Shown here one piece after another: positions 7,940 to 17,189 of a DNA stretch of 36,782 nucleotides. Source of the DNA: Bacteroidota bacterium. Lineage in GTDB: Bacteria > Bacteroidota > Bacteroidia > NS11-12g > UBA955. How positions within the stretch are numbered: the stretch's first letter is position 1; every line of letters begins with the position of its first letter. A model generated the notes under the pieces. That model had not been told where the DNA came from. It made no database searches and was given only the letters and a program-made list of their open reading frames with translations. Both the position numbers and the translations under genes were made by a program. The DNA is taken from contig JANXMZ010000080.1 of assembly GCA_025354385.1 (NCBI GenBank), positions 1 to 36,782 of the forward strand. Reading direction: 5' to 3'.

Positions 7940-7947
7940 TATATTTG
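7940..7947 (+). promoter_or_regulatory. -7 box for tamB
   Basis: TATATTTG matches TAnnTTTG exactly. TTG at 7921-7923 lies 16 bp upstream, slightly closer than the usual -33 spacing. The start codon is 19 nt downstream, so the leader would be only about 12 nt. Confidence 0.5.
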
Positions 7948-7965
7948 CAAAAAATGAAAAATTGA

Positions 7966-10900
7966 GTGCTTGCAAAAATATCTAAAATAGCGCGTTTTAT
8001 TTTACTATTGTTATTTTTTAGCATAGGCTTGCTCTATATTGTTTTTAAAAGTCGGCCAGTACAAACTTGGTTGGTTCAAAAAGCGACCAATTATTTGAGT
8101 GCTGAGCTAGGCACTAAAGTAAAAGTTGGTGCAGTAGATATAGACTTTTTTAAAACAGCGGTTCTTCAAAATATATATATTGAAGACCAGCACCAGGATA
8201 CCTTGTTCTATTTCAGAAATATTAAAGCAGATTATAAGGACTATGATAATCTAAAACGAATTGTATTATTAAACGAAGTTAATATTGAAGGTGGGAAAAT
8301 ATTGTTTGGTGAACACAAGGGAGATTCTGTAGGTAATTACGAGTTCATTATTGATTATTTTAAAGGAGGACCTCGTGAATCCAATAAACCAAAACAGGTA
8401 TGGACTATTTACAGTAAAAAAGTAAATCTTTTTAATACCCGTTTTGATTATTTCAACAGGAATGATTCTGCTCCAGACTTTATGGATTTCAATTACAATG
8501 ATATGAGCTTTCGCGATATCAGTGGGGAATTAGAAGATTTTTATTTGGTAGATGATTCAATGCATTTCAGTTCGAGGCATATGGATTTTAAGGAAAAATG
8601 CGGTTTGGTTGTAACCGAACTTTCCGCAGATACTAAAATACACGAAGGTGGTTTAGAGTTTTATGATCTTGTTTTACAAACCCCATACAGCAATATTGGC
8701 AACCAATTTATAATGGCTTCAAAAGATTGGAAAGATTACAGTGATTTTAACAATAAAATTTTCATGAAAGCTAATCTTAACAAGGCACAAATAGATACGA
8801 AGGATTTAGCTTTCTTTAGTCACTACCTCAAAAATTACAAAACTTCTATTTATGCAACTGGTTATGCAGAAGGCTATGTTAAAAAATTAAAGGGAAAAAA
8901 GGCCCGATTAAAAATATTTGATAATACTACTTACGAGGGTGATTGGACTTTAACAGGTTTGCCAAACATTGATAACACTTTGATGGTATTTGATGTCGAT
9001 AATTTTAAAAGCAATTACAAGGATTTAAACGCCATTAGTCTTGGCAATATCCCAATTAATATGGCTACTCTAGGCACAATTGGTTATAAGGGTAATTTTT
9101 CCGGCTATTATAACGATTTTGTTACATTTGGGCATATCACGACATTGCTTGGCGACTTTGATGCGGACATGAATCTTAAGTACAAAGACGGGTTAGACAG
9201 TGCTAGTTATTCTGGTAAATTAAAGACTAGTTTATTTAAATTAAAAACATTTTTACCCCAAGCACCCTTTGATGATGCAGCTTTCGATATGAAGATTAAA
9301 GGCTTTGGATTAAATGCCGAAAAATATTTGTTAGATGTGGAGGGAGATATCAATCAGATAAGTTATAACAATTATGCCTATCATAATATAAAAGCCAAAG
9401 GAAAAATTAGCAAGGAGTTATTTTCAGGTATAGCCGAAATTCGCGATCCTCACTTGAGCCTTGATTTCGATGGGGAATTTAAATCGGGCGGTAAGGTGCC
9501 TGAAGCTTTCTTCAATGCTAAAATTATGAAGGCAGATTTGGCTGCTTTGGGTTTTGATACCACTGAACAAAATATAAGGGGTACTTTTATTTTGAATTTC
9601 AAAGGCAAGGATCTGGATGATGCAGTAGGAAGCATAAGTGGGCAGGATGTAGTTGTGTATAGAAACAATACAACAGTTGAGATTCCATTTATTAAACTTT
9701 CTTCAGAATACATTGCTAACAATCGCAAAGAATTGCATTTAAGTAGCGATTTTGCCGACATTAAAATAGATGGTAGATACACATTAAGTAAGTTAGATAT
9801 TTCGATGATGCACATGATGCATCAATTGATTCCTGCATATTTCAATAAACCAAAAGAAGATTTGCCAAATGAGGATTTTACTTTTAATATCGATTTAAAA
9901 GAGCCTGATAAGCTAACCACTTTATATGCGCCTTTTCTTACAATATCGCCATGTGTTGCCAATGGATTCTATCGCTCTCTCGATCAATCCATTACTTTAA
10001 AAACAGATAATAAGAAAATTACTTTTTACGACTTTGAAATCAACAACCTTAAAATTGATGCTCACAAATTGGATAGAACACTGCTTAATATTGAAGTTAC
10101 TGCAAGTAACTTTACGGATAATGTGAATGTAAAAACCCAAAACATCATATTGAATACAACCGTTCATGATAATGTCATAGATTTTAATATCAGCGGGCGA
10201 GATACAGGCTATTCGCTTAATCTGGATGCAGAAGGAAAGATGGTATTTAGCAACGATAGTATAAAATTAAATTTATCAAAAGCGGATATCAAACTAGACA
10301 AGGATAAATGGCAACTCAACCAAATGGCCACTTTGCTATTTACAAACGATAAGTTTGAATTAAGTAATTTTACTTTGATGAATAATAATCAAGCACTTTA
10401 TTTGGTTGGAGAATATGGTAAAAAATCAAGCAATCAATTTAATATTAATGTCAATCAATTTGGTTTAAATAGTATAAACAAATTGCTTAAAGACAATCAA
10501 CTTCCTATCTTGAACGGTCAGTCCAATGGTCAACTCACTTATCTTATTGTGGATAATAAGGCCATTCTAACTTCAGATTTAAATATCAAAAATTTAAGCA
10601 TAGGTAAAGATACCATTGGGAATTTATATGTGCTTTCAACGAGTACTGATAATCCTTTCATTCAAGATATTAATATTACTGTTGAAGGTGGAATATTAGA
10701 TTCATTGCAGATAAGAGGATTGATTGATTTTAAAAGTAAATCTGATAATATGGATTTAAAAATAAATCTACCTCCTTCGGAGTTAAAAGTATTTCAACCT
10801 TTTTTAATAGATATGGTCAGCAATATGAACGGTCAATTTTATACCAATAATTTATTATTAAAAGGCAGTTTTGATCATCCTTTGCTTACGGGCGATATAC

Positions 10901-12351
10901 ATGTTGAAAATGCAAAAATGCTAATAGATTATTTAAATATTCCAATATCATTTAATGCCACAGTTAGTACAGAGAAAAATAAATTTAAAATCAATGCATT
11001 TAGGGTTCAAGATAAAAATGGACACAGTGGCCTGGTGCAAGGAAGTATTAATCACAATGATTTTAATAATTTTAGCTTGGATTTAAGCATTACAAAATTT
11101 AAAAACTTTTTAGCGCTTAATACTACCTCTGTAAACAATAGTATTTATTATGGACAGGCCTACGCGAGTGGCAATGCATATTTTAATGGACCATTTGATA
11201 ATATGGATATTCGAATAGATGCCGTTACAATGCCCGGTACTTATTTTTATTTGCCAATAAGTGATGGGGATGCCAGTGGTTTTCCAGGATATGTTCATTT
11301 TAAAACAGCTAAAAAAAGAGTTAAAAAGGCAGAAGATGAATTCCCAATTCATTCGCTTGTTATGGATATAGAAGCCACAACAGATGCCAATGTTGAAATT
11401 ATTTTCGATGAAAGTTTAGGAGATAAAATTTCGGGTAATGGCTATGGCAATATTAAAATGGAGATGACCAAAAGTGCAGATTTTTATATGTTCGGCACCT
11501 ATACTGTGGCGAAAGGAAAATACCTTTTTACAGCTTTTGATTTATATAACAAACCTTTCTTCGTAAAATCAGGTGGAACTATCAGTTGGTATGGAGATCC
11601 ATTAAATGCTCAGTTGAATTTAGTTGCCTATAACTCGGAACGTGCCACCTCCCAACCACTGCTTTCATCTGTAACCCTTAATTCAAACACCACTGCACCT
11701 AATATTACAGCAGAAAGTTTATTGTATATAAAAGGGAATTTATTTACACCAGATATTAATTTTGGGCTTAATTTCCCTAAACTCCAATCGGAGGTGCCAA
11801 GCAATGTAATGGTGCAACTTTCCTCTATCATCGCGCGCGTAAGGGCAGATAAGGAGGAGGTTAGTAGGCAAGTATTTAGCCTATTGATTATGAAACAATT
11901 TATCACGCCTAACTTTGCACAAAATAATGTCGGTTTATCTAATGCTGGCAGCAGTGCATTATCAAGTGCAGGAAGTGATTTGCTTTCGGCTCAGTTAAGT
12001 AATTGGTTAAATAAAATTGATCCCAATTGGAAAGTCAATATTATTTATAAAAATGGTAGTATTTATCTACCTGTGGAATATGGACTGGCCTTGAGTAGTA
12101 AGTTTTTTAATGAAAAATTAACCTTTGATGGCAGTTTTAGCAATTTAAGCAATAGACCCAATATTAATATTGAATATAAAATGACCCCTAAAGGTAATTT
12201 AAAAGTAAAAGCTTATACTAGGTCAAATATTAATTCAGTAAATACAACTGCATTAAATACGCCTATCAACACTACTGGGGTGGGGTTGGTTTACACCAAA
12301 GAATTCAATAGAATCAGAAAGAAAAAGAAAAACAAACCAGTTTCTCCGTAA
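7966..12351 (+). CDS. tamB: Translocation/assembly module TamB-like protein (AsmA superfamily, DUF490)
   Basis: 1461 aa. One N-terminal membrane anchor (residues about 9-27, FILLLLFFSIGLLYIVF) is followed by a long repetitive beta-strand region of the bridge-like AsmA/TamB type. The C-terminal DUF490 domain (about 1100-1430) has GDPLNAQLNLVAYNSE, LLYIKGNLFTPDINF and FSLLIMKQF, followed by a Ser/Ala/Gly-rich stretch and a final beta domain. Such proteins span the periplasm and are implicated in lipid transport to the outer membrane and in assembly of outer-membrane proteins with TamA. No tamA neighbour is present. The start is the GTG at 7966: an in-frame ATG-AAA-AAT-TGA immediately upstream ends in a stop and cannot be used. 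It converges head-on, with no spacer, on the stop codon of the 51-aa microprotein gene. Confidence 0.9.
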   Translation: MLAKISKIARFILLLLFFSIGLLYIVFKSRPVQTWLVQKATNYLSAELGTKVKVGAVDIDFFKTAVLQNIYIEDQHQDTLFYFRNIKADYKDYDNLKRIVLLNEVNIEGGKILFGEHKGDSVGNYEFIIDYFKGGPRESNKPKQVWTIYSKKVNLFNTRFDYFNRNDSAPDFMDFNYNDMSFRDISGELEDFYLVDDSMHFSSRHMDFKEKCGLVVTELSADTKIHEGGLEFYDLVLQTPYSNIGNQFIMASKDWKDYSDFNNKIFMKANLNKAQIDTKDLAFFSHYLKNYKTSIYATGYAEGYVKKLKGKKARLKIFDNTTYEGDWTLTGLPNIDNTLMVFDVDNFKSNYKDLNAISLGNIPINMATLGTIGYKGNFSGYYNDFVTFGHITTLLGDFDADMNLKYKDGLDSASYSGKLKTSLFKLKTFLPQAPFDDAAFDMKIKGFGLNAEKYLLDVEGDINQISYNNYAYHNIKAKGKISKELFSGIAEIRDPHLSLDFDGEFKSGGKVPEAFFNAKIMKADLAALGFDTTEQNIRGTFILNFKGKDLDDAVGSISGQDVVVYRNNTTVEIPFIKLSSEYIANNRKELHLSSDFADIKIDGRYTLSKLDISMMHMMHQLIPAYFNKPKEDLPNEDFTFNIDLKEPDKLTTLYAPFLTISPCVANGFYRSLDQSITLKTDNKKITFYDFEINNLKIDAHKLDRTLLNIEVTASNFTDNVNVKTQNIILNTTVHDNVIDFNISGRDTGYSLNLDAEGKMVFSNDSIKLNLSKADIKLDKDKWQLNQMATLLFTNDKFELSNFTLMNNNQALYLVGEYGKKSSNQFNINVNQFGLNSINKLLKDNQLPILNGQSNGQLTYLIVDNKAILTSDLNIKNLSIGKDTIGNLYVLSTSTDNPFIQDINITVEGGILDSLQIRGLIDFKSKSDNMDLKINLPPSELKVFQPFLIDMVSNMNGQFYTNNLLLKGSFDHPLLTGDIHVENAKMLIDYLNIPISFNATVSTEKNKFKINAFRVQDKNGHSGLVQGSINHNDFNNFSLDLSITKFKNFLALNTTSVNNSIYYGQAYASGNAYFNGPFDNMDIRIDAVTMPGTYFYLPISDGDASGFPGYVHFKTAKKRVKKAEDEFPIHSLVMDIEATTDANVEIIFDESLGDKISGNGYGNIKMEMTKSADFYMFGTYTVAKGKYLFTAFDLYNKPFFVKSGGTISWYGDPLNAQLNLVAYNSERATSQPLLSSVTLNSNTTAPNITAESLLYIKGNLFTPDINFGLNFPKLQSEVPSNVMVQLSSIIARVRADKEEVSRQVFSLLIMKQFITPNFAQNNVGLSNAGSSALSSAGSDLLSAQLSNWLNKIDPNWKVNIIYKNGSIYLPVEYGLALSSKFFNEKLTFDGSFSNLSNRPNINIEYKMTPKGNLKVKAYTRSNINSVNTTALNTPINTTGVGLVYTKEFNRIRKKKKNKPVSP

Positions 12352-12507
12352 TTATTTTTTTTCTTTAAAGGCTTTATCCCGCTTTGAAAACTGATTAAAT
12401 ATCAAATAAAATCCTACCAAGACCAAGGCTGTAATGGCAATTTCTGAAATAATTAAGGTAGTTTTAAAACTGGAAACAGAAATATTATTGGTAAAAGAAT
12501 CTTTCAT
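12352..12507 (-). CDS. 51-aa single-pass membrane microprotein linked to the NSS transporter
   Basis: 51 codons from the ATG at 12505-12507 to the TAA at 12352-12354. The start overlaps the TGA of the 42-aa gene as ATGA, a typical translational-coupling overlap. The N-terminal third is polar (MKDSFTNNISVSSFK), one hydrophobic helix covers about residues 17-38, and the end is strongly basic (SKRDKAFKEKK). That charge pattern suggests the C-terminus stays in the cytoplasm. I know no family for it. Its position as third cistron after an NSS transporter and a MetS-like subunit suggests an accessory subunit or regulator of the transporter. The overlap architecture and sensible protein features make coding likely, but there is no homology evidence. 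Confidence 0.6.
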   Translation of the reverse strand: MKDSFTNNISVSSFKTTLIISEIAITALVLVGFYLIFNQFSKRDKAFKEKK

Positions 12508-12632
12508 TTGGATGTTGTATTTTTAAGAGATTTATTGGAGACACTTTTTAAAACTTTAGTAAAATAATAAATGGTTGCAAAGGTAATAATACCAATAGAA
12601 AAAGACATCATGATAAGTGCATCAGTATTCAT
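12504..12632 (-). CDS. 42-aa MetS-like small subunit of NSS transporter
   Basis: 42 codons from the ATG at 12630-12632, which lies inside the last codons of the transporter gene (11-nt overlap in another frame), to the TGA at 12504-12506. The protein has a short polar start (MNTDALIMM), one hydrophobic helix (about 6-25) and a basic Lys/Ser/Asn-rich tail. The N-terminal pattern Met-x-x-x-Ala-hydrophobic-x-Met-Met resembles the small subunits of methionine/alanine-import NSS transporters. The type case is MetS of Corynebacterium glutamicum, which is needed with MetP for sodium-driven methionine uptake. The WGG signature seen in many MetS proteins is absent, so this is a divergent member at best. 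Coding is likely because of the overlaps on both sides; the MetS assignment is inference. Confidence 0.65.
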   Translation of the reverse strand: MNTDALIMMSFSIGIITFATIYYFTKVLKSVSNKSLKNTTSK

Positions 12633-14421
12633 TTAGCATTGAGTTATTTTGATTTTCGGATTGAAAAATGGCGTTTCTTTTTCGACCCGCAATATACACC
12701 AGCCAAGCTATTAATCCAAAAATAATCAAAAGAAACGGTCTGGCCCAATTCTTATAACGCATGGTTTTTTCATGCTCCTTTTTGAAAGTTTCAAGATTGA
12801 ATTCAGTACTTTTGAATTCATTGTATTTTTTTAAATTTTCGCGGTATAAAAAAATGGCTTTTTTCTCTGCTTTCAGAATGCCATCATTTTCCATAACAGA
12901 TGTTGCGTTCAGTATAAATGAATCCGTATAAGAATGTAAAATATTTTGTTTTAAAACATTGTTTTGTGTCAATAAAATATGCGGTTTGGAGGCTATTTGA
13001 ATGGCATATTTATTCTCTTTGTGATTTATTTTATCCCATATATCTGGCAGACTAAAAATAAATACCAAAATTAGAATAAAAGGTGTAATCCATTTAATAA
13101 TGAATTTGTAAACAATGGGAACTTTAATATCTGCACCATCAGTAATCTCTTTCCATCCCTTATCAATGCCAAATACCCAAGCAAATAAAATAATTTCAAA
13201 CAAAGCAAATATCACCAAAGCGACTGTACCCGCCCAATAATCAAATTCATCAAAAACACCTTGGTTGAAAAATAAGATGGTTGGCAAACCCAATATCATT
13301 ATAATTCCTCCGAATAGAAAGGCAGCTTTATTTCTTTTCCAACCAAATTCATCTTCCATAAACCCTATGCATGGCATGCCCATTGCCATTGTAGAAGTAA
13401 TGCCCGCAAAAAACAAAAGACCAAACCACATGATACCGGCAAATGCCGCCATAATTGGTCCCCATTGCTGAAATAAATAAGGCAATGTTTGAAAACCAAG
13501 ACCCAATCCGCCTGTTCTAGTCATTTCTACAACTTTATCAATACCCAAATATCCAATTGCAATTGGTATAAGTATTGAACTGCCCAATACAACTTCTACA
13601 AATTCATTAATCCACCCTGCGGCTTGAGAATTAAGCGCGATGTCTTCATGTTCTTTAACATAAGAGGCATAACAATGTACAGCACCCATACCAACAGATA
13701 GTGTAAAAAAGATTTGACCAGCCGCTGCTAACCAAACTTTCATTTGCCAAATTGAACCGTAATCGGGTGTCCATAAAAAATTTAATCCTTCAGTGCCATC
13801 ATGTATAGCACCTTCACTGCCTGCTCTAATATTAATGCCTTTAATGGCTAATAATATTCCAAATATTAATAAAAGCGGCATGCCAATCTTTGCTAATTTT
13901 TCTATACCTCCTTTCAGTCCTTTGCTCAGAATCCAAGTGTTTAAAATCAAACAAAGTATCCAAAAGAAAATGGGTTCTAGCGTTTGTAATGAAATATAAT
14001 TGCCAAAAAAAGAGGCCACTTGTATTTGGCTTTGTCCATTAAAAGTGCCTATCAAAGAATGCCATAAATAACCTAGCGTCCAACTTTCTAAATAGCAATA
14101 ATAAGCAGCAACTGCAATGTTAATAAAAATGCCGAAAGCCCCTACATATTTCCAGAGTTTTCTTTTGTCGTGAACGTCTAAAATAAAAGGAGCGGAGTGG
14201 TGACCGAATTTGCCGCCAAAACGGCCCATGGCCCATTCCACATATAAAAGAGGAATTCCCATTAGTAAAAAACAAATCAAGTAAGGAATAATAAAAGCAC
14301 CCCCACCATTTTGAATAGCCTGCACTGGGAATCTTAAAAAATTACCTAAACCAACAGCATTTCCTGCCATTGCTAGTATAAGTCCAATGCGCGATCCCCA
14401 TGATTCTTTTGCTAAAGCCAC
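12622..14421 (-). CDS. Sodium-dependent NSS/SNF-family amino-acid transporter (LeuT-type)
   Basis: 599 aa, 12 membrane helices. The first helix carries GNAVGLGNFLRFP, the NSS signature almost as in LeuT. By eye alignment the LeuT pocket residues are kept as V104, Y108, F239, T240, S242 and S343, while LeuT F259 and I359 correspond to M245 and M347. The pocket should still take a hydrophobic L-amino acid, possibly methionine. Na2-site residues T342/S343 are present. Unusual is a polar segment of about 100 residues (461-559) between helices 11 and 12, which in LeuT is a loop of about 20 residues; it should be extracytoplasmic. No ATG precedes helix 1, so the start is GTG at 14419-14421. Two small membrane-protein genes overlap its 3' end in tandem, as in metPS-type loci. 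Confidence 0.93.
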   Translation of the reverse strand: MALAKESWGSRIGLILAMAGNAVGLGNFLRFPVQAIQNGGGAFIIPYLICFLLMGIPLLYVEWAMGRFGGKFGHHSAPFILDVHDKRKLWKYVGAFGIFINIAVAAYYCYLESWTLGYLWHSLIGTFNGQSQIQVASFFGNYISLQTLEPIFFWILCLILNTWILSKGLKGGIEKLAKIGMPLLLIFGILLAIKGINIRAGSEGAIHDGTEGLNFLWTPDYGSIWQMKVWLAAAGQIFFTLSVGMGAVHCYASYVKEHEDIALNSQAAGWINEFVEVVLGSSILIPIAIGYLGIDKVVEMTRTGGLGLGFQTLPYLFQQWGPIMAAFAGIMWFGLLFFAGITSTMAMGMPCIGFMEDEFGWKRNKAAFLFGGIIMILGLPTILFFNQGVFDEFDYWAGTVALVIFALFEIILFAWVFGIDKGWKEITDGADIKVPIVYKFIIKWITPFILILVFIFSLPDIWDKINHKENKYAIQIASKPHILLTQNNVLKQNILHSYTDSFILNATSVMENDGILKAEKKAIFLYRENLKKYNEFKSTEFNLETFKKEHEKTMRYKNWARPFLLIIFGLIAWLVYIAGRKRNAIFQSENQNNSMLNEY

Positions 14422-14457
14422 CGTGCAATTATAAGCAGATTCTATTAAAAAGCAGGG

Positions 14458-14910
14458 CTAAAAAAACTTGCCTAAAATTTTACCAACATGAGAATTTACA
14501 AGGTTCAGCATTTTTTTATCGATGTCTAAAAAATTGCAAATGCCATCCAGATCTTTTGTTTGCCCGGAGTTTTGAAATCCAGATTTAAATTGATCAATTA
14601 AATAATTGATGGAAAATTCTGCAATATTATTTGTCTGTTCCTTGCTCAATAGTTGTTTGTCTGCAATATCCTTCTCAAAATTTTTAAAACAATAGGTTTG
14701 TAACTCACTTCCATTAAATGATTTTTTATTCAGTAATACGGCTTCAATATCTGCAGTTCCTTTTTTTAGAACAAAACTTTTTAAACTGTTAATGATAGAA
14801 TATTTCCCAGCTTCGCTCACCGCTAAAACCTTGGCATCGTCCATTTGATATTTAGCCTTAATCGCTTTGATTAATTCTTGGTTAATTTGATTTAAAAAAT
14901 CTTTGTTCAT
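14458..14910 (-). CDS. Uncharacterised helical protein, 150 aa
   Basis: I do not recognise this gene. The product is soluble, mostly alpha-helical and Lys/Asn-rich, without a signal peptide or membrane segment. The last 30 residues (FLDIDKKMLNLVNSHVGKILGKFF) form an amphipathic helix with an aromatic end. The first half contains MDDAKVLAVSEAGKYSIINSLKSF, possibly a small helical bundle. It starts 30 nt after the HerA-like ATPase stop and ends 36 nt before the NSS transporter start, so it is very probably co-transcribed with both. ATG start at 14908-14910. A helper of the HerA-like ATPase or simply an operon passenger are equally possible. Confidence 0.7.
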   Translation of the reverse strand: MNKDFLNQINQELIKAIKAKYQMDDAKVLAVSEAGKYSIINSLKSFVLKKGTADIEAVLLNKKSFNGSELQTYCFKNFEKDIADKQLLSKEQTNNIAEFSINYLIDQFKSGFQNSGQTKDLDGICNFLDIDKKMLNLVNSHVGKILGKFF

Positions 14911-14940
14911 ATAGCTTTTATTGAAGGATATTAGTCATTA

Positions 14941-16497
14941 TTAAAACCAACCAGTGGATTTTTTGCGAGTGCCAGATTTAATGCCGAGCACACCCAATAA
15001 TCCCCTTGTTACCTCGCGAATGACGATTTTTGCAACACCATTGTTTAGTACCTTCTCCACCACAGAAGGCTCATTATCGGCTTTCTTTTCTTCTTTAGCC
15101 GCTTCTTTTTCTTGCTTAGCCTCTTGCTCAGCCTTATCGTGAGCTTCTAATTTTTTGGAGAGTATTTCAAAAGCCGATTCTCTATCTATGGTTTCATTGT
15201 AGATACGCGTTAATTGAGAGTTAGCAACTATAGCATCCATTTCCTCAGAACTTATAATATCCATTCTGCTTTGAGGTGCAGTAAGATAAGTATGTACCAA
15301 TGGGGTTGGAATGCCTTTCTCATTTAGAACAGTAACTAGGGCTTCTCCAATACCCAATGCTGTTAGTAAATCGGAGGTTTTATAAAAATCGGAAGGGGGG
15401 AAATTTTCAGCGACAGTTTTAATGGCTTTTCTGTCTTTTTCGGTAAATGCTCTTAAAGCATGTTGCATTTTCATACCCAATTGACCCAATACTGCATCTG
15501 GCACATCCGTTGGATCTTGAGTAATAAAAAATAAACCAACGCCCTTAGAACGAATTAGTTTTACAATGGTTGTAATCTGATCGAGCAGGGCTTTAGAGGC
15601 TTCATTGAAAATCAAATGTGCCTCGTCTATAAAAATACATAGTTGAGGTTTATCCATATCTCCTCGTTCCGGAAAAGTAGCATAGATTTCTGCTAATAAA
15701 CACAACATAAAAGTTGAAAATAATTTGGGCTTACTCTGCAAGTCGGAGAGCCTTAAAATATTGCAATAACCGTTGCCATTACTATCTTTTCTCAATAGGT
15801 CATTAACATCAAAACTTCGCTCTCCAAAGAATACATCGGCACCTTGTTGCTCAATTTCTAATAGGTTTCTGAGTATAGCGCCAACTGAGGCGGGACTTAC
15901 CAATCCATAGTTTTTTTCAACTTCATCTTTGCCCTCATCTGTTTGTATATATTGACAGATTTTTCGCAAATCTTTTATATCCAACAAGGGTAATTTATTG
16001 TCATCACAATATTTAAATATCAAACTTAAAACACCGCTTTGAGTTTCGTTTATCTCTAAAATTTTAGAAAGTAATACTGGGCCAAATTCTGAGATAGTGG
16101 CTCTTAAACGAACTCCTTTTTCGCCTGAGATTGAAAGTAATTCGGCAGGAAATCCTTTCGCTTCCCATGGAATTCCAATTTTTGAATGCCTTTCTTCAAT
16201 CTTTGGATTATTGGTACCTGCTTGGGTAATACCACTTAAATCTCCTTTGATATCCATTAACAAAGTAGGGACGCCGTTGGCGGATAATTTTTCGGCAATA
16301 TTCTGTAAAGTTTTGGTTTTACCAGTTCCAGTAGCCCCAGCAATCAAACCATGTCTATTAAACGTTTTTAATGGAATTCTTACCAAGGTGTTTTCCAATA
16401 TTTCGTCTCCTAATTTAGCTGTGCCGAGCACCATGCTGCTTCCACTGAAATTGAATGAACTTTCTACAAGGGTTTTTAAATCTTCTTTTGTTGGCAT
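14941..16497 (-). CDS. HerA-like ATPase (DUF853 / YjgR family)
   Basis: 518 aa. A FtsK/HerA-type P-loop ATPase with Walker A GATGTGKT (residues 54-61), Walker B LCIFIDEAHLIF in the middle, and the downstream FITQDPTDVPDAVLGQLGMKMQHAL segment with sensor and arginine-finger region. This matches the DUF853 family (E. coli YjgR), distant from archaeal HerA helicases because the N-terminal HAS barrel is minimal. Residues about 445-480 are a charged Lys/Glu/Ala helix, probably a coiled coil. The C-terminus (VVEKVLNNGVAKIVIREVTRGLLGVLG) is amphipathic. The cellular role is not established; a hexameric DNA or protein translocase is the usual guess. It lies 42 nt after the rhomboid gene and 30 nt before an unknown helical protein gene. 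Confidence 0.9.
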   Translation of the reverse strand: MPTKEDLKTLVESSFNFSGSSMVLGTAKLGDEILENTLVRIPLKTFNRHGLIAGATGTGKTKTLQNIAEKLSANGVPTLLMDIKGDLSGITQAGTNNPKIEERHSKIGIPWEAKGFPAELLSISGEKGVRLRATISEFGPVLLSKILEINETQSGVLSLIFKYCDDNKLPLLDIKDLRKICQYIQTDEGKDEVEKNYGLVSPASVGAILRNLLEIEQQGADVFFGERSFDVNDLLRKDSNGNGYCNILRLSDLQSKPKLFSTFMLCLLAEIYATFPERGDMDKPQLCIFIDEAHLIFNEASKALLDQITTIVKLIRSKGVGLFFITQDPTDVPDAVLGQLGMKMQHALRAFTEKDRKAIKTVAENFPPSDFYKTSDLLTALGIGEALVTVLNEKGIPTPLVHTYLTAPQSRMDIISSEEMDAIVANSQLTRIYNETIDRESAFEILSKKLEAHDKAEQEAKQEKEAAKEEKKADNEPSVVEKVLNNGVAKIVIREVTRGLLGVLGIKSGTRKKSTGWF

Positions 16498-16539
16498 ATT
16501 TATGAAAAAGTTTTGCGAAATTAATTTAAAGAAAGGTCA

Positions 16540-17145
16540 CTATTTTGTAAAGTTTTGAACAAAAGAAAGTACAATATCTGGTTTCACAAGAATCGTGAAA
16601 ACCAGTCCAAAAAGTGCTCCAAATAAATGCGCATCATGTCCAATGTGGTCAAGTTGTTTCTTACTCATGCTGTATGAATACCAAAGATAAAGAATGCCAA
16701 ACAACCAGCCTGGAATGCAGATAAAATAATAAAGGCAAATGCCATTAGTTGGGTCAAATAATATTTGGCTAAAAAGTATGGCCGATACAGCTCCCGAGGC
16801 ACCGATGGCAGAATAATTGGGGTCGTTTTGATGTTTGTAATAAGAATACATGCTACTTACTGGTATTGCCAATAAATACAAAGTGCCGTAAAGAAATAGA
16901 CCATTTAATCCAAAAAGATCAGCGAAATGGTCTTCAAGTTTTGGACCGAAAAAAAATAGAGTAATCATATTCATTCCTAAATGGAAATAGTCAGCATGAA
17001 TGAATCCATTTGAAATCCATCGCCACCATTCTTTGTGATAGGCTATATCGTACGCGTTAAATTTTGCCTTTTCAAAAAAATTGTGTTGTGCAAATGCGGT
17101 GATGCTTAGCAAAACAGTAATAGCGATAATGATGGTGGTTAACAT
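16540..17145 (-). CDS. Rhomboid-family intramembrane serine protease
   Basis: 201 aa with about six membrane helices. Catalytic Ser117 sits in IGASGAVSA (GxSG, loop-helix 4) and the catalytic His173 in HIGHDAHLFGALFG (helix 6). The conserved H50-A-D-Y-F-H-L-G-M-N segment on helix 2 supplies the oxyanion-stabilising His and Asn. This is the minimal six-helix core found in many Bacteroidota. It cleaves transmembrane segments of unknown substrates in the inner membrane. ATG start at 17143-17145. It is first in a minus-strand run leading to the HerA-like ATPase and the NSS transporter, and divergent from the phosphoesterase gene across 44 nt. A TAnnTTTG-like element with one mismatch on the minus strand near 17164-17171 could be its promoter. 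Confidence 0.94.
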   Translation of the reverse strand: MLTTIIIAITVLLSITAFAQHNFFEKAKFNAYDIAYHKEWWRWISNGFIHADYFHLGMNMITLFFFGPKLEDHFADLFGLNGLFLYGTLYLLAIPVSSMYSYYKHQNDPNYSAIGASGAVSAILFSQILFDPTNGICLYYFICIPGWLFGILYLWYSYSMSKKQLDHIGHDAHLFGALFGLVFTILVKPDIVLSFVQNFTK

Positions 17146-17189
17146 TAATATTTTTTAATGTTACAAATTAAGAAGTATTTTGCGGTGAT

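Noticed and set aside
7911..8024. N-terminal extension of tsaD by 38 codons
   Set aside because: It would overlap the tamB start on the other strand, lacks family support, and the ATG at 7908-7910 gives the normal TsaD N-terminus.
16097..16558. A 153-codon plus-strand reading opposite the HerA-like ATPase start
   Set aside because: It is the mirror of a gene with Walker motifs, with no recognisable protein features of its own.
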